Shown: positions 10,641-22,493, counted from the first letter of the stretch. The stretch is 64,000 nucleotides of DNA from Rhynchospora pubera (GCA_028095005.1 CM051460.1:235184742-235248741), one strand, 5' to 3'. The notes: a model not told the origin generated them from the sequence alone. A program made the numbers and translations.

Positions 10641-13600
10641 AATTGATTTTGTTATAGATGTTAAAATTGTTAATTTTGTTGCGATCAATCTTTGAAAATA
10701 AACAAACTCGTTTCTAAAAGGTAGTTACTTGAAAGAGTAATACCGATTCCTAAGACACGATCTTAGTGAAGAGAAACTTGAGTATGTCAATTCCCAAAAC
10801 TTTCCTCAAACTACCCGAACGTAGCAACGCGATGATTGATTGACTTTTGGCGAAAAGTTATTCAATAAAGCGTATGGCTAATATCCTCATTTGAAATTTC
10901 TAGACCTTTGAATTAGCGAATTCATATGGACTAAAATTAACTCGTACGTTCTCATCCGCTTACTCAAGAAAGTGTTCTTGGAGAAAGTAGATATTAACTC
11001 CATCATTTATGATTGAGTATAAAGAGTATGAGTTGACCAAGAGATTCTTCTTTTATAAAAGGATACATGAACGTTTTCATTGGCTTACAAATCAAAAGAT
11101 TTAAGTAGCTAATTGATGACTAGAGATATTAATCTCCGATATCAAGGATTGTTGATATTGTCATACGATCTCTTTGGAATTATAAATGATATAATGTTAC
11201 CTTCTTCGCACAATTGTTGATGCAAAAAGGTAATTGGTTAAGTATTCAAGAAATACTTCACCAATGTATGAGTTGAAATTTTCGAGACCCTCATTTATGA
11301 CCATGTGTCACATGAGATGTTTCATTTGCCGTATAGGGAGGCATTTGAAAGGTTGTCCGAAGTACCATGATTGTGACGATTAGAAATATTCTAATCCTAA
11401 AGTGTATTTGTCGTTCAAACTATCTCACTATCTCTAATTTACACTAGTAACTTGATACTAGTTCATATGCTCGCATTTAACGAAATGTGTTGGCAATGAA
11501 GAATAAGAGAATGTTCGAGAGATATAAAGTAAACTCCGTATAGGAGATGACTTATTCATTTAAGTCATTACCATTGAATACGTAGAGTTATCTTTATTAA
11601 GAGTTTGTTTAGGAATTGAAGGTTGCATACCTTAATTCTAAAACCTCTCATAGCGTCTCCATTTCATATTTGATGATGGATAACTATGTTTAATAAAAAA
11701 CAAGTTCTTTTATTATGAATTTGTTTATATGATTTCATGCATCTTGATGGAATTTGCTTGAAATAGATAAACAAGTTATGAATGACAAATAGGATGCGTA
11801 AGACTTGACATAAAGTATTTGACTTTCATGTTATATATAACCGCTTAGTCACATATATAAACGAGAATCGCATTATGAGAGTCTACGTAACGTAGAGCTC
11901 GAAATTCAATTCGATTTCAAATCGATTGATATGCGAATCATGTTTGTTAAATGACAAAAGCGCCTTTAACCTACAAAGGTTTAAGGACAAGTGACTTGAT
12001 TAGGACTTATACATATCGATGTATAAAGACCAATAAGTACTTGTGCAATGAAAGGTTGTTGATACTTTACTACTTAACAAACGATCATTGTAGATATTAA
12101 CATATCTATTTGATAAGGTATAAGTATGAACCTTTTGACTAGTTCAAAGGAGTTCAAGTGTGAAGTTAAAAAGACCGTTCAAGGAAAAAGAAAAGTCTTA
12201 CAATTAATCGTGGTAAATAAATAGTTTAAGTCACATGATTTGAAATATTATCTAAAGAGTATGAAAATAGTTTCACAACTCACTCCATGAGGAACATTAA
12301 GAAATAATGTGTCCAAGAGTGGAGGTGTCGAACAATATTTTGTATAGTTCGATCGATAATAAATCAAATTGACTTATTCGACTCGTATTAGGAAATTATG
12401 TTTGAGGATAATATTGTTTACACTGAATAGTGTTCCATCGAAGTCTATTGAAAAAGATATCTTACGAGATTTTGATCTCTAAGTATAATGCTTCTTTAGA
12501 TTTGGTGTTGATAAGCTTATTTCAAGATTGTTGATAAGCTTGTACCCAAATAAGACACTTAATATTTGTAGGATGCTTTATATTAAAAGGCACTACTTCC
12601 ACGAATATGATAAGAACAAAGTAGTTGTTGCTAATCATAATGTAGTCTTGATGAATTGAAACTCTCAAGAAGAAGTAGTGGGAGTAAAGTGAGCATTAAA
12701 GGAATTTATGCGTCACTACAAGAAGTACTCTTATGGAAAACTTGTCACTCCATACATGGTGCTTAGTGGGAGTTGAGCGGAACTTCATTCACAAGTTGTT
12801 TTGAAAAGAAGTTTAATAGTATGCTCCTTCCAATGAGGACTCAATCATCTCACGAGTTGATGATGTTCGAGAAACTCATGAAATATATGAGGAGTCAAGA
12901 ACTCGTTCAACAAATCGTTGTAGAAGAAGTTCATGAACCTCAAGTACCAATCCTACAAAAGATCAACGAGAGTTGATTGCCTTAGCCGTTTGGTGCATTG
13001 GCTTCACGACATTCTCAAACTCAGCATATGAGAATCCGTTGATAAACAAGAAAAAACGATGGAACGATCCAATTCCACATATATGGTTTGAATTCATATG
13101 ATCTTTAAATAAAATCCATGTATAACAACAAGGTATAGACCTTGGTTGATGTTCATGAAGGAGCAATCTATCAAGAACGTTTTAGATCTTCAAAAGGAAA
13201 GATCGACATGGATCGACTATGTACAAAGCGCGGCTTCTCGCTTGTAGCTATGTCTAAGTCGATGACTAGTTGACTACGTACAAAGCACAACCTCTTGCTT
13301 GTGGCTATGTAAAAGTCAATAAAGATCATTCTAGCAATAGTTGTATTTCATATATATTGATATATGGAAAAACACAAAAAAACCGCCTTCTTCGTATGAA
13401 TGAAGGATGATGTTGTGCATTTGACACAAATCGAGGTTTTATGTATTGCTAAAAACATACGCATGCTTCAAGGATCCATTAATGGATTAAAGCAAGTGTT
13501 GTGGAGATTGGAATAAAAGTTTTGACAATGAAGTCAAGGAGTTGAACTTCGTCAAAAGTATCTTGTATAGACAAGATATTCAGTGGGAGCATAATTGTAT

Positions 13601-14690
13601 TACTTGTATTGTTCAAGATAACAATTCATTAATTGGGAATAACATTAAGAAAATGAATATTGTCAAGATCTCTTTGGAGAATACTTTCTCAAATGAGAAC
13701 TTGGGCGAAATCACCTAATCCTAGGAAACAAAATCTATAAAGATAGATTATGATGGATGTTAGGTTTGAGCAAATATGCATATATTGACGAAGTGTTCTA
13801 GAAACACGAAAGTTACACTCCAAGAAAGGATGTCTAACTATACGTCACATGGCATGACTTGAGTGTTTTAACTCGGTCTATTGCAACTCGATTCGAGAAA
13901 GTGCATGAAATAGTTCAAGCATTCCTTCATTATGAGTTTCATTGTGTACGCCATATTTATGCATATGCCCCAATGTGTAGTATCCAAAAGATATGACAAA
14001 CAGTTGTCGAATGGATACAAGAGAGACACATTAGGACGATAGTCAAGGATATCCTCGAGTACCTTATGAGAAAGAGTGATATAATGTTTCATCTCTTAAG
14101 ATGAAAGAGAGCTCATGTAAGTTAATTACACTGATGCTAGTTTTTCGAAAGATTGATATAATCACAGTTGAAATATATATTTTGCTAAAAGGTGGTGTTG
14201 TAAGTTTTAGAAGGTGTTCTAAATAGAATATTACAACCGTTTCCGTCACCAAAGCAAAATACATAGCAACTTGTGAAGCAATAAAAGAAGTTTATTTCGG
14301 ATCGATTTCTTAGTTGAGTTATTATGGTTCTAAGCATCTCGAACCATAAATTACTCCTAAAGAGCCCAATGTTACATTGGAGATTCAAATTTGATCTATA
14401 ACGATATCACTTGATATCATATGATGGTGATCAAGAATATATATAGGAGTATATATATATATATGGTCGAACAATTTTTGGATAGGTTCGCGAACACAGC
14501 GAACACTCTAGCACGACCTCTACCTTGAGCAGTATACGAGATGCAGTTATGCATCCATACGTGGTGGACGTATGAGTAACTAGCTATAAGTGTATTATTT
14601 ATTTTGAGGTCCGAGACATGTATATATGTAGATATATGACATTGTTCTCAATTCTTCGTTGGCTAGAAGTCACTACTGATTGACTCTAGG
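10640..14690 (+). pseudogene. element 1 gag-pol relic
   Basis: Fragments of copia polyprotein remain in several frames. Around 12900 a frame reads VVEEVHEPQVPIL (integrase-RT linker). Around 13470-13560 the DNA still spells SINGLKQ-like RT text followed by NEVKELNF. Around 13706-13800 it spells GEIT.ILGN.IYKD and LGLSKYAYIDEV. Near 14070-14290 there are TDASF and VTKAKYIATCEA-type RNase H traces. Stops and indels lie between all of these. The matching part of element 2 shows the same fragments and most of the same lesions, so the decay predates the spread of these copies. Confidence 0.75.
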
Positions 14691-14692
14691 CC

Positions 14693-14702
14693 AAGTGGGA
14701 GA
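14693..14702 (+). other. element 1 polypurine tract
   Basis: AAGTGGGAGA immediately before the 3' LTR, the expected plus-strand primer for reverse transcription. The same tract precedes the 3' LTRs of elements 2 and 3. Confidence 0.8.
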
Positions 14703-14703
14703 T

Positions 14704-16466
14704 TGTTAGAGTTATGTCCTAGAAGTCAATAATTTAATGACTTAATTATTAGTTTATGTTTTGGATGAGATTTTATCATCTGTTCCTAGGTTTATTATTG
14801 ACAGATCATTCAGGTTGAGGATCTGAATTGTAGATCTCTGTTGATCATTCTTTAGAATGACAATAATAAATCTAAACGGTCCATAATCTTGATAATTAAC
14901 AAGGAACATTAATTATCTTATAAGATTAGTATGCAAGTTAAGTGATGATTAAGTTCTACAAATCATAGGTAAAGAGTTACCAACTTAATTGCATATGTGT
15001 ATGTTATGGAACATAGCACAGGACTTGACCCATCGAAATAAACATATGGATTGTGTTATGTGTCATTGTTTATTTCGTTGTGATTTTGGTTCTAAGTTTG
15101 AGATGTTTATCTTTTCCACATGAGGATAGGTTCAATAAATACTGTCTACCGCTGATTCCCGATAAGGGCTGCTATACGGACTTTATTTATGTTCTCTTGA
15201 ATTGTGCGGGGAAAAGTTAATCATCAAGAAAACCGTATGTCCCTCATTAATTCACTTAGTGAGTGACGATATCTGTTTGGGCCCCTTGATGGAGATAGAT
15301 TGTTTGCATGCAACTTTATACAATTATCTCTAGATCAAGAAACGTATAATCTGCAAGAATGACACATTCCTATCTTGGATTATACGATGATATCGTGCGA
15401 CATAAGAATCAAAATAGAGAAACATATTTATTCTCTTATGCAGGATTGAAATATTGTAGCAGTACACTATTTATGCGAATTGGGAGTCATAACGTGTTGC
15501 TAGATACCGCTTATGATTATTGGAATTAAATAACGATTTAATTCCATGGCCAACATAGCATAAATCCTCAAAGGGTCACACAAATAGGACATTAATCACA
15601 CAGTGCATTATTTATTTATTCACAGCAGTAGGTTCTGTGGAAATATGATAAGATTGATTAATTAATTATATACCGTTGCGAACCGTTATAATTAATTAAG
15701 TCAATGGATCATATAGAAATAAATTAATGCATTAACTAATCCTAAAATAATTATTAATGAGTTAATAATTAATTTAGTTCAACACTTATCAATATAAATG
15801 GTTATATTGATTAATTGGGCCGTTATTTAAATAGCAAATATATAGCCCAATTAAAGAGCAAAGTTGAGGGACCTTAATTATATGAATTAATGGTCCAAAT
15901 GAAGGGGTTTAATGACCCATAAAGGCCCATTTCGTGGCAGCCATTTATGGTGGTAGGTTGGATGGCATAGTTGTAATTATGCAAGAGGTCAATTAGGTTT
16001 TGTGCTCTATATAAGGACCACTTATGAGAGCCTCCACCTAGACTTTTCTCTCTCCTCTCTTCCTCCCATTCTAGGCCGCCACCTTCCTCTTCTCTCCCTC
16101 TCTTTTGCTCATGTGTTGAGCTATTTTCTCTCCACTAAATCAAGGTTGTTGATTGATGCAAGAGAGAAAACCATAGGGATTAGGCTTGTTCTTTGGGTAT
16201 GCTAGCACGTACCTTGTAGAACGTGATTAATCCTCCTTGGTGGACTCGAGGGCGGTTACGAGACGTGGTGGAGACGGTGGAGAAGGCACGCCATCGATTC
16301 CCATGCCTTGGTCGAGCCCCGCGAATACGATTTCGCGGGAGGTATCGATTTCCCCTTTTTCTCGTGTGTTTGAATAGCTTGTGTACTAGATCTTGTGTGT
16401 GCTATGTTTGCTTGGTTAATTAATTGGTAATTAGCATAAAAATGAAAATTAGCACACTTTCTAACA
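14704..16466 (+). repeat. element 1, 3' LTR
   Basis: A 1763-bp copy of the 5' LTR with no length difference, followed by the target duplication gaaac at 16467-16471. A TATATAA box is at 16008-16014. Confidence 0.92.
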
Positions 16467-16471
16467 GAAAC

Positions 16472-17070
16472 AGCGTTACACAATGCTTAGTAGCATTGTG
16501 CAACGTTGCATCTTTTAAAGAGAATCTGATAATCAGTTCTCTCTTCTTGTCAGAACGTTATGCAACGTTAGATAAAGTTGCACAACATTCCCGCATTAAT
16601 GTTGTGCAACGCTAGCTATACAGCGTTGGACAACGTTTGTCTGAGCCTTACACCTCTAGACTGCTCAGACAGCGCTGCTGCATGCATGATCCATGTTTCA
16701 TGCATGCAGCATGCATGCAAGACAATAATTTTACATGCAAAACTGCGGGTTGCGTTAGCCAACGCTAAACAGTGTTGGACAACGTTGCCGTTGTGTAACG
16801 ACAGTCAGCGTCGTATGACGTTCTGACAATTTTATTTGAGTTTGTCAGAGCTACTTCCACTTTACTTAATTCTTCGTTGTGCAGCGCTCTCTGGCGTTAC
16901 ACAACGCTCTGACACGTTCCAACGGAACTGTCGAGCATCTGCTTTGGCTGTTAGTTCAAACGTTGTGCAACGCCATATAATGTTGCACAACGCTCTGACA
17001 CTCACAATGGAATTATTTGTTACCGTTTATTTTTCCAACGACTAGTTCATCGTTGTACAACGCTAGAGTT
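16472..17070. repeat. array of palindromic CGTTGTGCAACG-type motifs
   Basis: Within the solo LTR about a dozen copies of a self-complementary core occur in both orientations and with small changes: GTTGTGCAACGCT, GTTGCACAACGCT, AGCGTTGGACAACGTT, GCGTTACACAACGCT. One more copy (CGTCGTACAACGCT) lies in the LTR part left of element 1, near 6712. Spacing is irregular (about 30-90 bp), so this is not a simple tandem array. A role as protein-binding sites is only a guess. Confidence 0.75.
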
Positions 17071-17398
17071 TATTTCTAATTGGTTTGGAGTTGTTGGCGC
17101 CCCCTATTTATATCAGCCCTCTTGGAACTGTTTTGATACTTTTGAAACATTGCTAAATCTCTCTTTTTGAGCTCCAACTAGCTAGAATTGATCCTCTCTT
17201 GTGTTTGAGCATTTGATTAGCAAAATCATTGAGATTAGTGTGCTTAAACCAAACCCTTAATCAAATTGTTAGATCTTTTGAGTGTTTTTGTTAGAGTCTC
17301 AACTCTTTGAAAGTTTGTGATTGTTTTATTCGAGTTAGGTCGATCCACCTTGAGTGTTATTGTGACAAGGTGATTCGGTTCGAATTTGTAGACATGTT

Positions 17399-17870
17399 TA
17401 GTGATAGACGGAAAATCCTTGGCCCTTGGCCCGCACTTTGGAAGACCGTCCTAAAATCCGGACCGGACCGACCATTCGAAGGGCTTTTCGATGGACAAGG
17501 GTCTAGAAGGGCCGGATTTTGAAAGGGCCGGGTCTAATTCTTTTTCAAAGACAGATGTTGAAGGCCCAGGTTTTGAAGGGCCGGATCCGACTTAATCGTT
17601 CAATAGTAATGACTATTTGATCATGATGGGACGATAGAGATTAAAAAAGTATTAAAAAATTAAATGTTGATATTATTTTAGAAGGACTAGAAGGGCCAAA
17701 GACCTATAAGGTCTGGATTTTCGAAGGGCCGGTCTCGTATTTCAAAAAACAAACCCATCTAATTCGTCCCATCTCGATTCTTTTTCTTAACCCGGTCCGA
17801 TCCGGCCCTTCTACCAAACCCGTCAAGTCCGGTCCTTTGAAATCCGGTCCAGCCCTTTTGACTTTCACTA
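17399..17870. mobile_element. hAT-like MITE inside the solo LTR (GGGCCGG-rich)
   Basis: A 472-bp insertion with termini TAGTGATAGACGGAAAATCC on the left and, reverse-complemented, TAGTGAAAGTCAAAAGGGCT on the right. The flanks are gacatgtt (17391-17398) and gacacgct (17871-17878), an 8-bp TSD with two mismatches. The subterminal parts are dense in AAGGGCCGG and its complement. No transposase frame is present. Confidence 0.6.
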
Positions 17871-18221
17871 GACACGCTCTTTGTGGAATCGAACGGAGCA
17901 CGCCCTTTTCGTGGTTGCGAAACTCCCGGAGACGTACGACTAAGGCTAGCCTTTTCTAGCGGGTCGGTACTCCGTAATACATCGTGTGTCATTTCTTTCT
18001 TTCTTCTCTTTATTTACTCGCATTGTGTATTGCTTGTAATTTGTGTTGTGACTAGACCAAATTTGAATTGAACCAAAAATTGATCATACCAGTTTAGGAA
18101 ACCGAAATTATGCCTATTCACCCCCCTCTAGGCCTTTCTTTAGGGACAACAACTAGCAACTAGGTTTAGCGCGATAGTTCTTAAGTCAGAATCACATACA
18201 GTTAGAGCTTATAGTCACAGC

Positions 18222-18541
18222 TAGGCCTGTCAACGGCACATGCCACCACGTAGTGTCATTTTGTATAACCGAAACGAAACGGCAAACGGCATCAATTTTT
18301 ACATCGTTTCAATAATGAAACGACAAACGGAATAAGATATTGTGTCGTTTCAAACTGTTTCGTCTCTTTTTAAACTGTTTTATGTGTTGTTTCTAAAGTG
18401 GAACGGTTAACAAATTAGAATTTTGTATCGTTTTGAAAACGAAATGGTTAACGGAATGAGATATGGTATCGTTTTTTTTTTTGACGAAATGGTAAACGAC
18501 ACGTGACGTTCAGTGTCATTTTAACGCGTTAGACATGCCTA
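18222..18541. mobile_element. hAT-like ACGAAAC-rich MITE, copy B
   Basis: The left end TAGGCCTGTCAACGG matches the CAGGGCTGTCAAACG end of the element in the OMT. The right end, reverse-complemented, reads TAGGCATGTCTAACGCG. The interior repeats CGAAACG, GTAAACGAC and similar motifs. The TSD is not clear (ACAGC occurs on both sides with an offset). Length is about 320 bp and it is non-coding. Confidence 0.5.
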
Positions 18542-18714
18542 ACAGCGGATTCGTGATACAGAACATTAACCACGTATCTCATTGTTCACATGAGTCTGTC
18601 CCAGTCTAACACGTGGTGTCAATATTTTGGCTTTTTCTTTCCAGTAGGCAGTCAATACTCCTTTGTTTCAAAAAAAAAAAAAATCCTTTGTTTCACACAT
18701 TTCCGTTTTACTAC

Positions 18715-18985
18715 GTCCAAACCGGAATGAAAATTGAAGAGAAAATAATTTTATTTTCAGAAATAGAACGGAACATAAACAAAACAAAATATCATACCAT
18801 TTAATCGAAACAAAACGCAAAATAAAGAATTACAATAGAAAATTGAAAAGGGCACAACAACAGAACAAAAAATTGTTTTGTTTAATGTAGCAAAACAAAA
18901 ACAAAATGGTATTTTTTGTTTCATTATTGAAACGAAACAAAAATGAAACATACTTGTTTCGTGTCTATTTCTTACGTTGACAGTC
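18715..18985. mobile_element. decayed ACGAAAC-rich hAT-like fragment, copy C
   Basis: Dense CGAAAC/GTTTCG motifs and a right border reading ACGTTGACAG resemble the other copies. No left terminus or TSD was found, so the boundaries are approximate. Confidence 0.35.
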
Positions 18986-19232
18986 TCACTTCCTAGACGC
19001 ATTTTCTCTTCACAAAAATTGAAAAACATGATCAAACCAATATTTTGAATACCGTACTGGCCATCAAACCGACCAAGATGCCGGTACAAAATTTTACCGA
19101 TTCTACCAGTTTAGTGCTGGTTTATACCAGTCTGTGCCAGTTTGAATATACATACATATTTAACAAGCCGAAAAATTTTAAAATAGTATTAAATTAATAT
19201 AATATATTAAAAATAATATCAATATATTATTG

Positions 19233-19236
<4 letters not shown>

Positions 19237-19272
<36 letters not shown>
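19237..19272 (+). repeat. (TTA)n microsatellite
   Basis: About a dozen consecutive TTA units within a wider AT-rich stretch (19180-19360). Nothing else is recognised between 18986 and 19660 apart from a lone CAGTGGCGGAGC near 19492, which looks like one end of a degraded hAT element. Confidence 0.8.
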
Positions 19273-19273
<1 letters not shown>

Positions 19274-19659
19274 ATTATTATTAATTATGGTTTATTTTTG
19301 TAATTAATATATCTTAATTAAAACTAATTATTATGGATAACTATTAAATAATAATAATTTTAATTCTAATAGTTACTAACCTTAAAGTACTAACCTCAAA
19401 ACTCCGCACCAAATGATATTCACTAACCTTAGGCCAACACTAACCACACCCAATTGCTACCATCACCATTCTACCCCTCTAACCCCAAACACCAGTGGCG
19501 GAGCTAAATTTTTTAAAATGGGGTTCAAAAAAATTATAATATGAATATTTTAAAAATATAAAATAATAAATATTTTTATTTATAAATTTATTTTGTTAAC
19601 TATTACAGATTCCTAATTAAAAAATTAAAAGGGTTAAAAGTTTCTAATTAAGTACTATA

Positions 19660-20067
19660 ACTCACATGCGTCAGTTGATGCAACTATAACTCACATGCAT
19701 CAGGAATTCCCATGCAGAAGGATATAAGTTTCATTGGCTTGTTGATGCAGTTTATTGTTAATTCTGCATGTGTAAGCCCATGCTATGGTAATTAAATTCA
19801 TCGGGACTACCAATGCAGAAGATAAGAAGTTGCATCAGTATGATGATGTAGTAGATAATTTATTTTTCATCCAAACATTGATACATTTGAGAATCTGTTT
19901 TTAGCATCAGTCATCTGATGAAATTGAGCGAGTCGATGCATTTGATATCATCACCATCACCACTTTCTGCATCACCTTTGTTGCATCAGTAAGCTGATGT
20001 AGATCACTAACTTCATCGATTTTGCGGATGTAGAAAGGCGATGCAGATAGTGTCTTATCTTGTAGTG
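19660..20067. mobile_element. CACTA (En/Spm-type) terminal fragment
   Basis: The right end reads TCTTGTAGTG at 20058-20067, the complement of a CACTACAAGA terminus, the hallmark of CACTA elements. Inward from it lie many copies of a GATGCAG / CTGATG / CATCAG motif in both orientations, consistent with subterminal repeats. The opposite end was not found and no transposase is encoded, so this is a truncated relic unrelated in repeat motif to the larger CACTA at 38-46 kb. Confidence 0.55.
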
Positions 20068-20160
20068 AGCATTATATATGAGAATAAAGATATAGTGAAC
20101 AACGTTACATCATGTGGCATTATTATTGTGAATATACTAATAAGAGATTGGCTAAAGTAT

Positions 20161-20195
20161 ACTCCAGCATACGGATCAAACCCGTATGCTGGAGT
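20161..20195. repeat. perfect 14-bp hairpin
   Basis: ACTCCAGCATACGG and its exact complement CCGTATGCTGGAGT are separated by the 7-nt loop ATCAAAC. It may be part of the foldback unit that follows. Confidence 0.7.
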
Positions 20196-20224
20196 CGTTT
20201 TTCACAATCTAAAATTCAAACAAT

Positions 20225-20451
20225 CGATCTAAACCATTCAAGTTGTTCTCCATATAAAAGTATCCTTCAAGACCAAATTTTATATATTTTCGAATTTTTT
20301 TGCTATATATTATACTATTTTCAAATTGAAGGATCAGAAATACTCCTTTATAGTGTTCTTTTGAAAATAGCATAATATATAGCATAAAAAAATATAAATT
20401 TTGATTTCCTAAGAGATTTCAATATGGAGAACAATTTAAATGGTTCGGATC
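20225..20451. mobile_element. foldback MITE abutting element 2
   Basis: Left arm GATCTAAACCATTCAAG and right arm, reverse-complemented, GATCCGAACCATTTAAATT continue as imperfect inverted repeats for about 100 bp each (both contain TTGTTCTCCATAT and GCTATATATTAT). The right arm ends exactly where the LTR of element 2 begins, so the retrotransposon landed at its tip. Confidence 0.6.
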
Positions 20452-22480
20452 TGTTGGAGTTATGTCCTAGAAGTCAATAATTTGATGACTTAAATATTAG
20501 TTTATGTTATGGATGATATTTTATCATCTGTTCCGAGGTTTATTATTGACAGATTATTCAGGTTGAGGATCTGAATTGTAGATCTCTGTGGATCATTCTT
20601 TAGAATGACAATAATAAATCTAAACGGTCCATAATCTTGATAATTAACAAAGGAACATTAATTATCATATAAGATTAGTATGCAAATTAAGTGATGATTA
20701 AGTTCTACTAATCATAGGTAAAGAGTTGCCAACTTAATTGCATATGTATATGTTATGCAACATAGTACATGACTTGACCCAACGAAATAAATATATGGAT
20801 TGTGTTATGTGTCATTATTTATTTCGTTATGATTTTGGTTCTAAGTTTGAGATGTTTATATTTTCCACATGAGGATAGGTTCAATAAATATTATCTACCG
20901 CTGATTCCCGATAAGAGCTGCTATACGGACTTTATTTATGTTCTCTTGAATTGTGCGGGAAAAAGCTAATCATCAAGAAAACTGTATGTCCCTCATTAAT
21001 TCACTTAGTGAGTGACGATATCTGTTTGGGCCCCTTGATGGAGTTGGATCGTATGCGCGCAACTAAGCGATCAACTCTAGATCAAGAAACGTATAATCTG
21101 CAAGAATGACACGTTCCTATCTTGGATTATACGATGATATCGTGAGACATATGAATCAAAATAGAGAAACATATTTATTCTCTTATGCAGGATTGAAATA
21201 TTGTAGCAGTACACTATTTATGAGAATTGAGAATCATAACGTGTTGCTAGATACCACTTATGATTATTGGAATTAAATAATGATTTAATTCCATGGCCAA
21301 CATAGCATAAATTCTCAAAGGGTCACACAAATAGGACATTAATCACACAGTGCATTATTTATTTATTCACAGCAGTAAGTTCTGTGGAAATATGATAAGA
21401 TTGATTAATTAATTATATACCATTGCGAACCGTTATAATTAATTAAGTCAATGGATCATATAGAAATAAATTAATGCATTAACTAATTCTAAAATAATTA
21501 TTAATGAGTTAATAATTAATTTAGTTCAACACTAATTAATATAAATGGTTATATTGATTAATTGGGCCGTTATTCAAAAGCAAATATATAGTCCAATTAA
21601 AGAGCAAACTTGAGAGACCTTAATTATATGAATTAATGGTCCAAATGAAGAGGTTAAATGGCCCATAAAGGCCCATTTCGTGGCAGTCACTTATGGTGGT
21701 AGGTGGGATGGCATAGTTGTAATTATGCAAGAGGTCAATTAGGTTTTGTGCTTTATATAAGGACCACTTATGAGAGCCTCCACCTAGGGTGTGTTTGGTA
21801 TCATGTTGAATAAGCCTTATTCCGAATAAGGCTTATTCGGGATGAAACCAAACACATCCGGAATAAGCCTTATTTCGAATAAGGGCTTATTCAACTCCTT
21901 ATTCTAATTCCACCATATTGATAGAATTAGAATAAGGGGTTGAATAAGCCCTTATTCGGAATAAGGCTTATTCCGGATGCGTTTGGTTTCATCCCGAATA
22001 AGCCTTATTCGGAATAAGGCTTATTCATTAATCATTCCAAACACACCCCTAGTTTTTTCTCTCTCCTCTCATTTCTCCCATGGAGGCCGCCACTTTCATC
22101 CTCTCCTTCTCTCTTTTGCTCATGTGTTGAGCTATTTTCTCTCCACTAAATCAAGGTTGTTGATTGATGCAAGAGAGAAAACCATAGGGATTAGGCTTGT
22201 TCTTTGGGTATGCTAGCACGTACCTTGTATAACGTGATTAATCCTCCTTGGTGGACTCGAGGGCGGCTACTAGACGTGGTGGAGACGGTGGAGAAGGCAC
22301 GCCATCGATTTCCATGCCTTGGTCGAGCCCCGCGACTACGATTTCGCGGGAGGTACAAATTTCCCACCTATCTCTTTGTGTTGAATTGGACTTGAGTACT
22401 AGATCTACTTTGCTCTTAGTTTAATTGGATTAATTAAGTGTAATTAATCATAAAAATTAAAATTGAGCGATTTCCAAACG
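20452..22480 (+). repeat. element 2, 5' LTR carrying a MITE
   Basis: Starts TGTTGGAGTTATGTCCTAG and runs to the primer-binding site. Length is 2029 bp, of which 260 bp plus a TSD are a MITE at 21788-22047. The last bases are CCAAACG instead of the expected CTAACA, a small change at the LTR end. A TTATATAA box sits near 21753-21760. Confidence 0.85.
21788..22047. mobile_element. near-perfect palindromic MITE within the LTR
   Basis: 260 bp, beginning GGTGTGTTTGG and ending CCAAACACACC, flanked by cctag on both sides (21783-21787, 22048-22052). The interior is built from GAATAAGGCTTATTC-type palindromes and folds back almost completely. Element 1 lacks it at the same LTR position, which shows the empty site. 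The short TSD leaves PIF/Harbinger or hAT origin open. A related terminus, GGGTGTGTTTGGATG, occurs at 58564. Confidence 0.8.
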
Positions 22481-22481
22481 G

Positions 22482-22493
22482 TGGTATCAGAGC
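22482..22493 (+). other. element 2 primer-binding site
   Basis: TGGTATCAGAGC, as in element 1, complementary to initiator methionine tRNA. Confidence 0.85.

Larger units (their letters stand above)
6791..16466 (+). mobile_element. element 1: complete non-autonomous Ty1/copia retrotransposon
   Basis: A full-length 9676-bp element with two 1763-bp LTRs (6791-8553, 14704-16466), TG...CA termini, a methionyl-tRNA-type primer-binding site, a polypurine tract and a 5-bp TSD gaaac on both sides. The LTRs have equal length and, by eye, six substitutions, implying a recent insertion. The interior has the layout of element 3 (long leader, then gag-pol position), but the pol part is a string of short relics with stops and indels, so it encodes no protein. 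It must have been copied with proteins supplied in trans. The long leader and 1.7-kb LTRs suggest an Angela/Tork-type lineage. It inserted into the older solo LTR. Confidence 0.9.
6467..18151 (+). mobile_element. solo LTR of a SIRE/Maximus-like copia element, interrupted twice
   Basis: The outer ends are TGTTGGTTTAAACAC at 6467 and TAGGGACAACA ending at 18151, flanked by the 5-bp duplication actag (6462-6466 and 18152-18156). Without the two nested insertions (6791-16466 plus gaaac, and 17399-17870 plus its TSD) it measures about 1.5 kb. Near its 3' end is CCTATTCACCCCCCTCTAGG-type text (spelled with small differences here), which I associate with SIRE/Maximus copia LTR ends. No primer-binding site or coding region follows, so this is a solo LTR left by LTR-LTR recombination. 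The solo status is well supported by the TSD; the lineage is an inference. Confidence 0.75.

Noticed and set aside
12715..12740. CACTACAAGAAG text inside element 1, resembling a CACTA terminus
   Set aside because: The same text occurs at the matching place in element 2 as part of the decayed pol region. No subterminal repeats or TSD are present.
19492..19660. CAGTGGCGGAGC, a typical end of some hAT elements
   Set aside because: No matching second terminus or 8-bp duplication was found, so it is only a possible fragment and not listed as an element.
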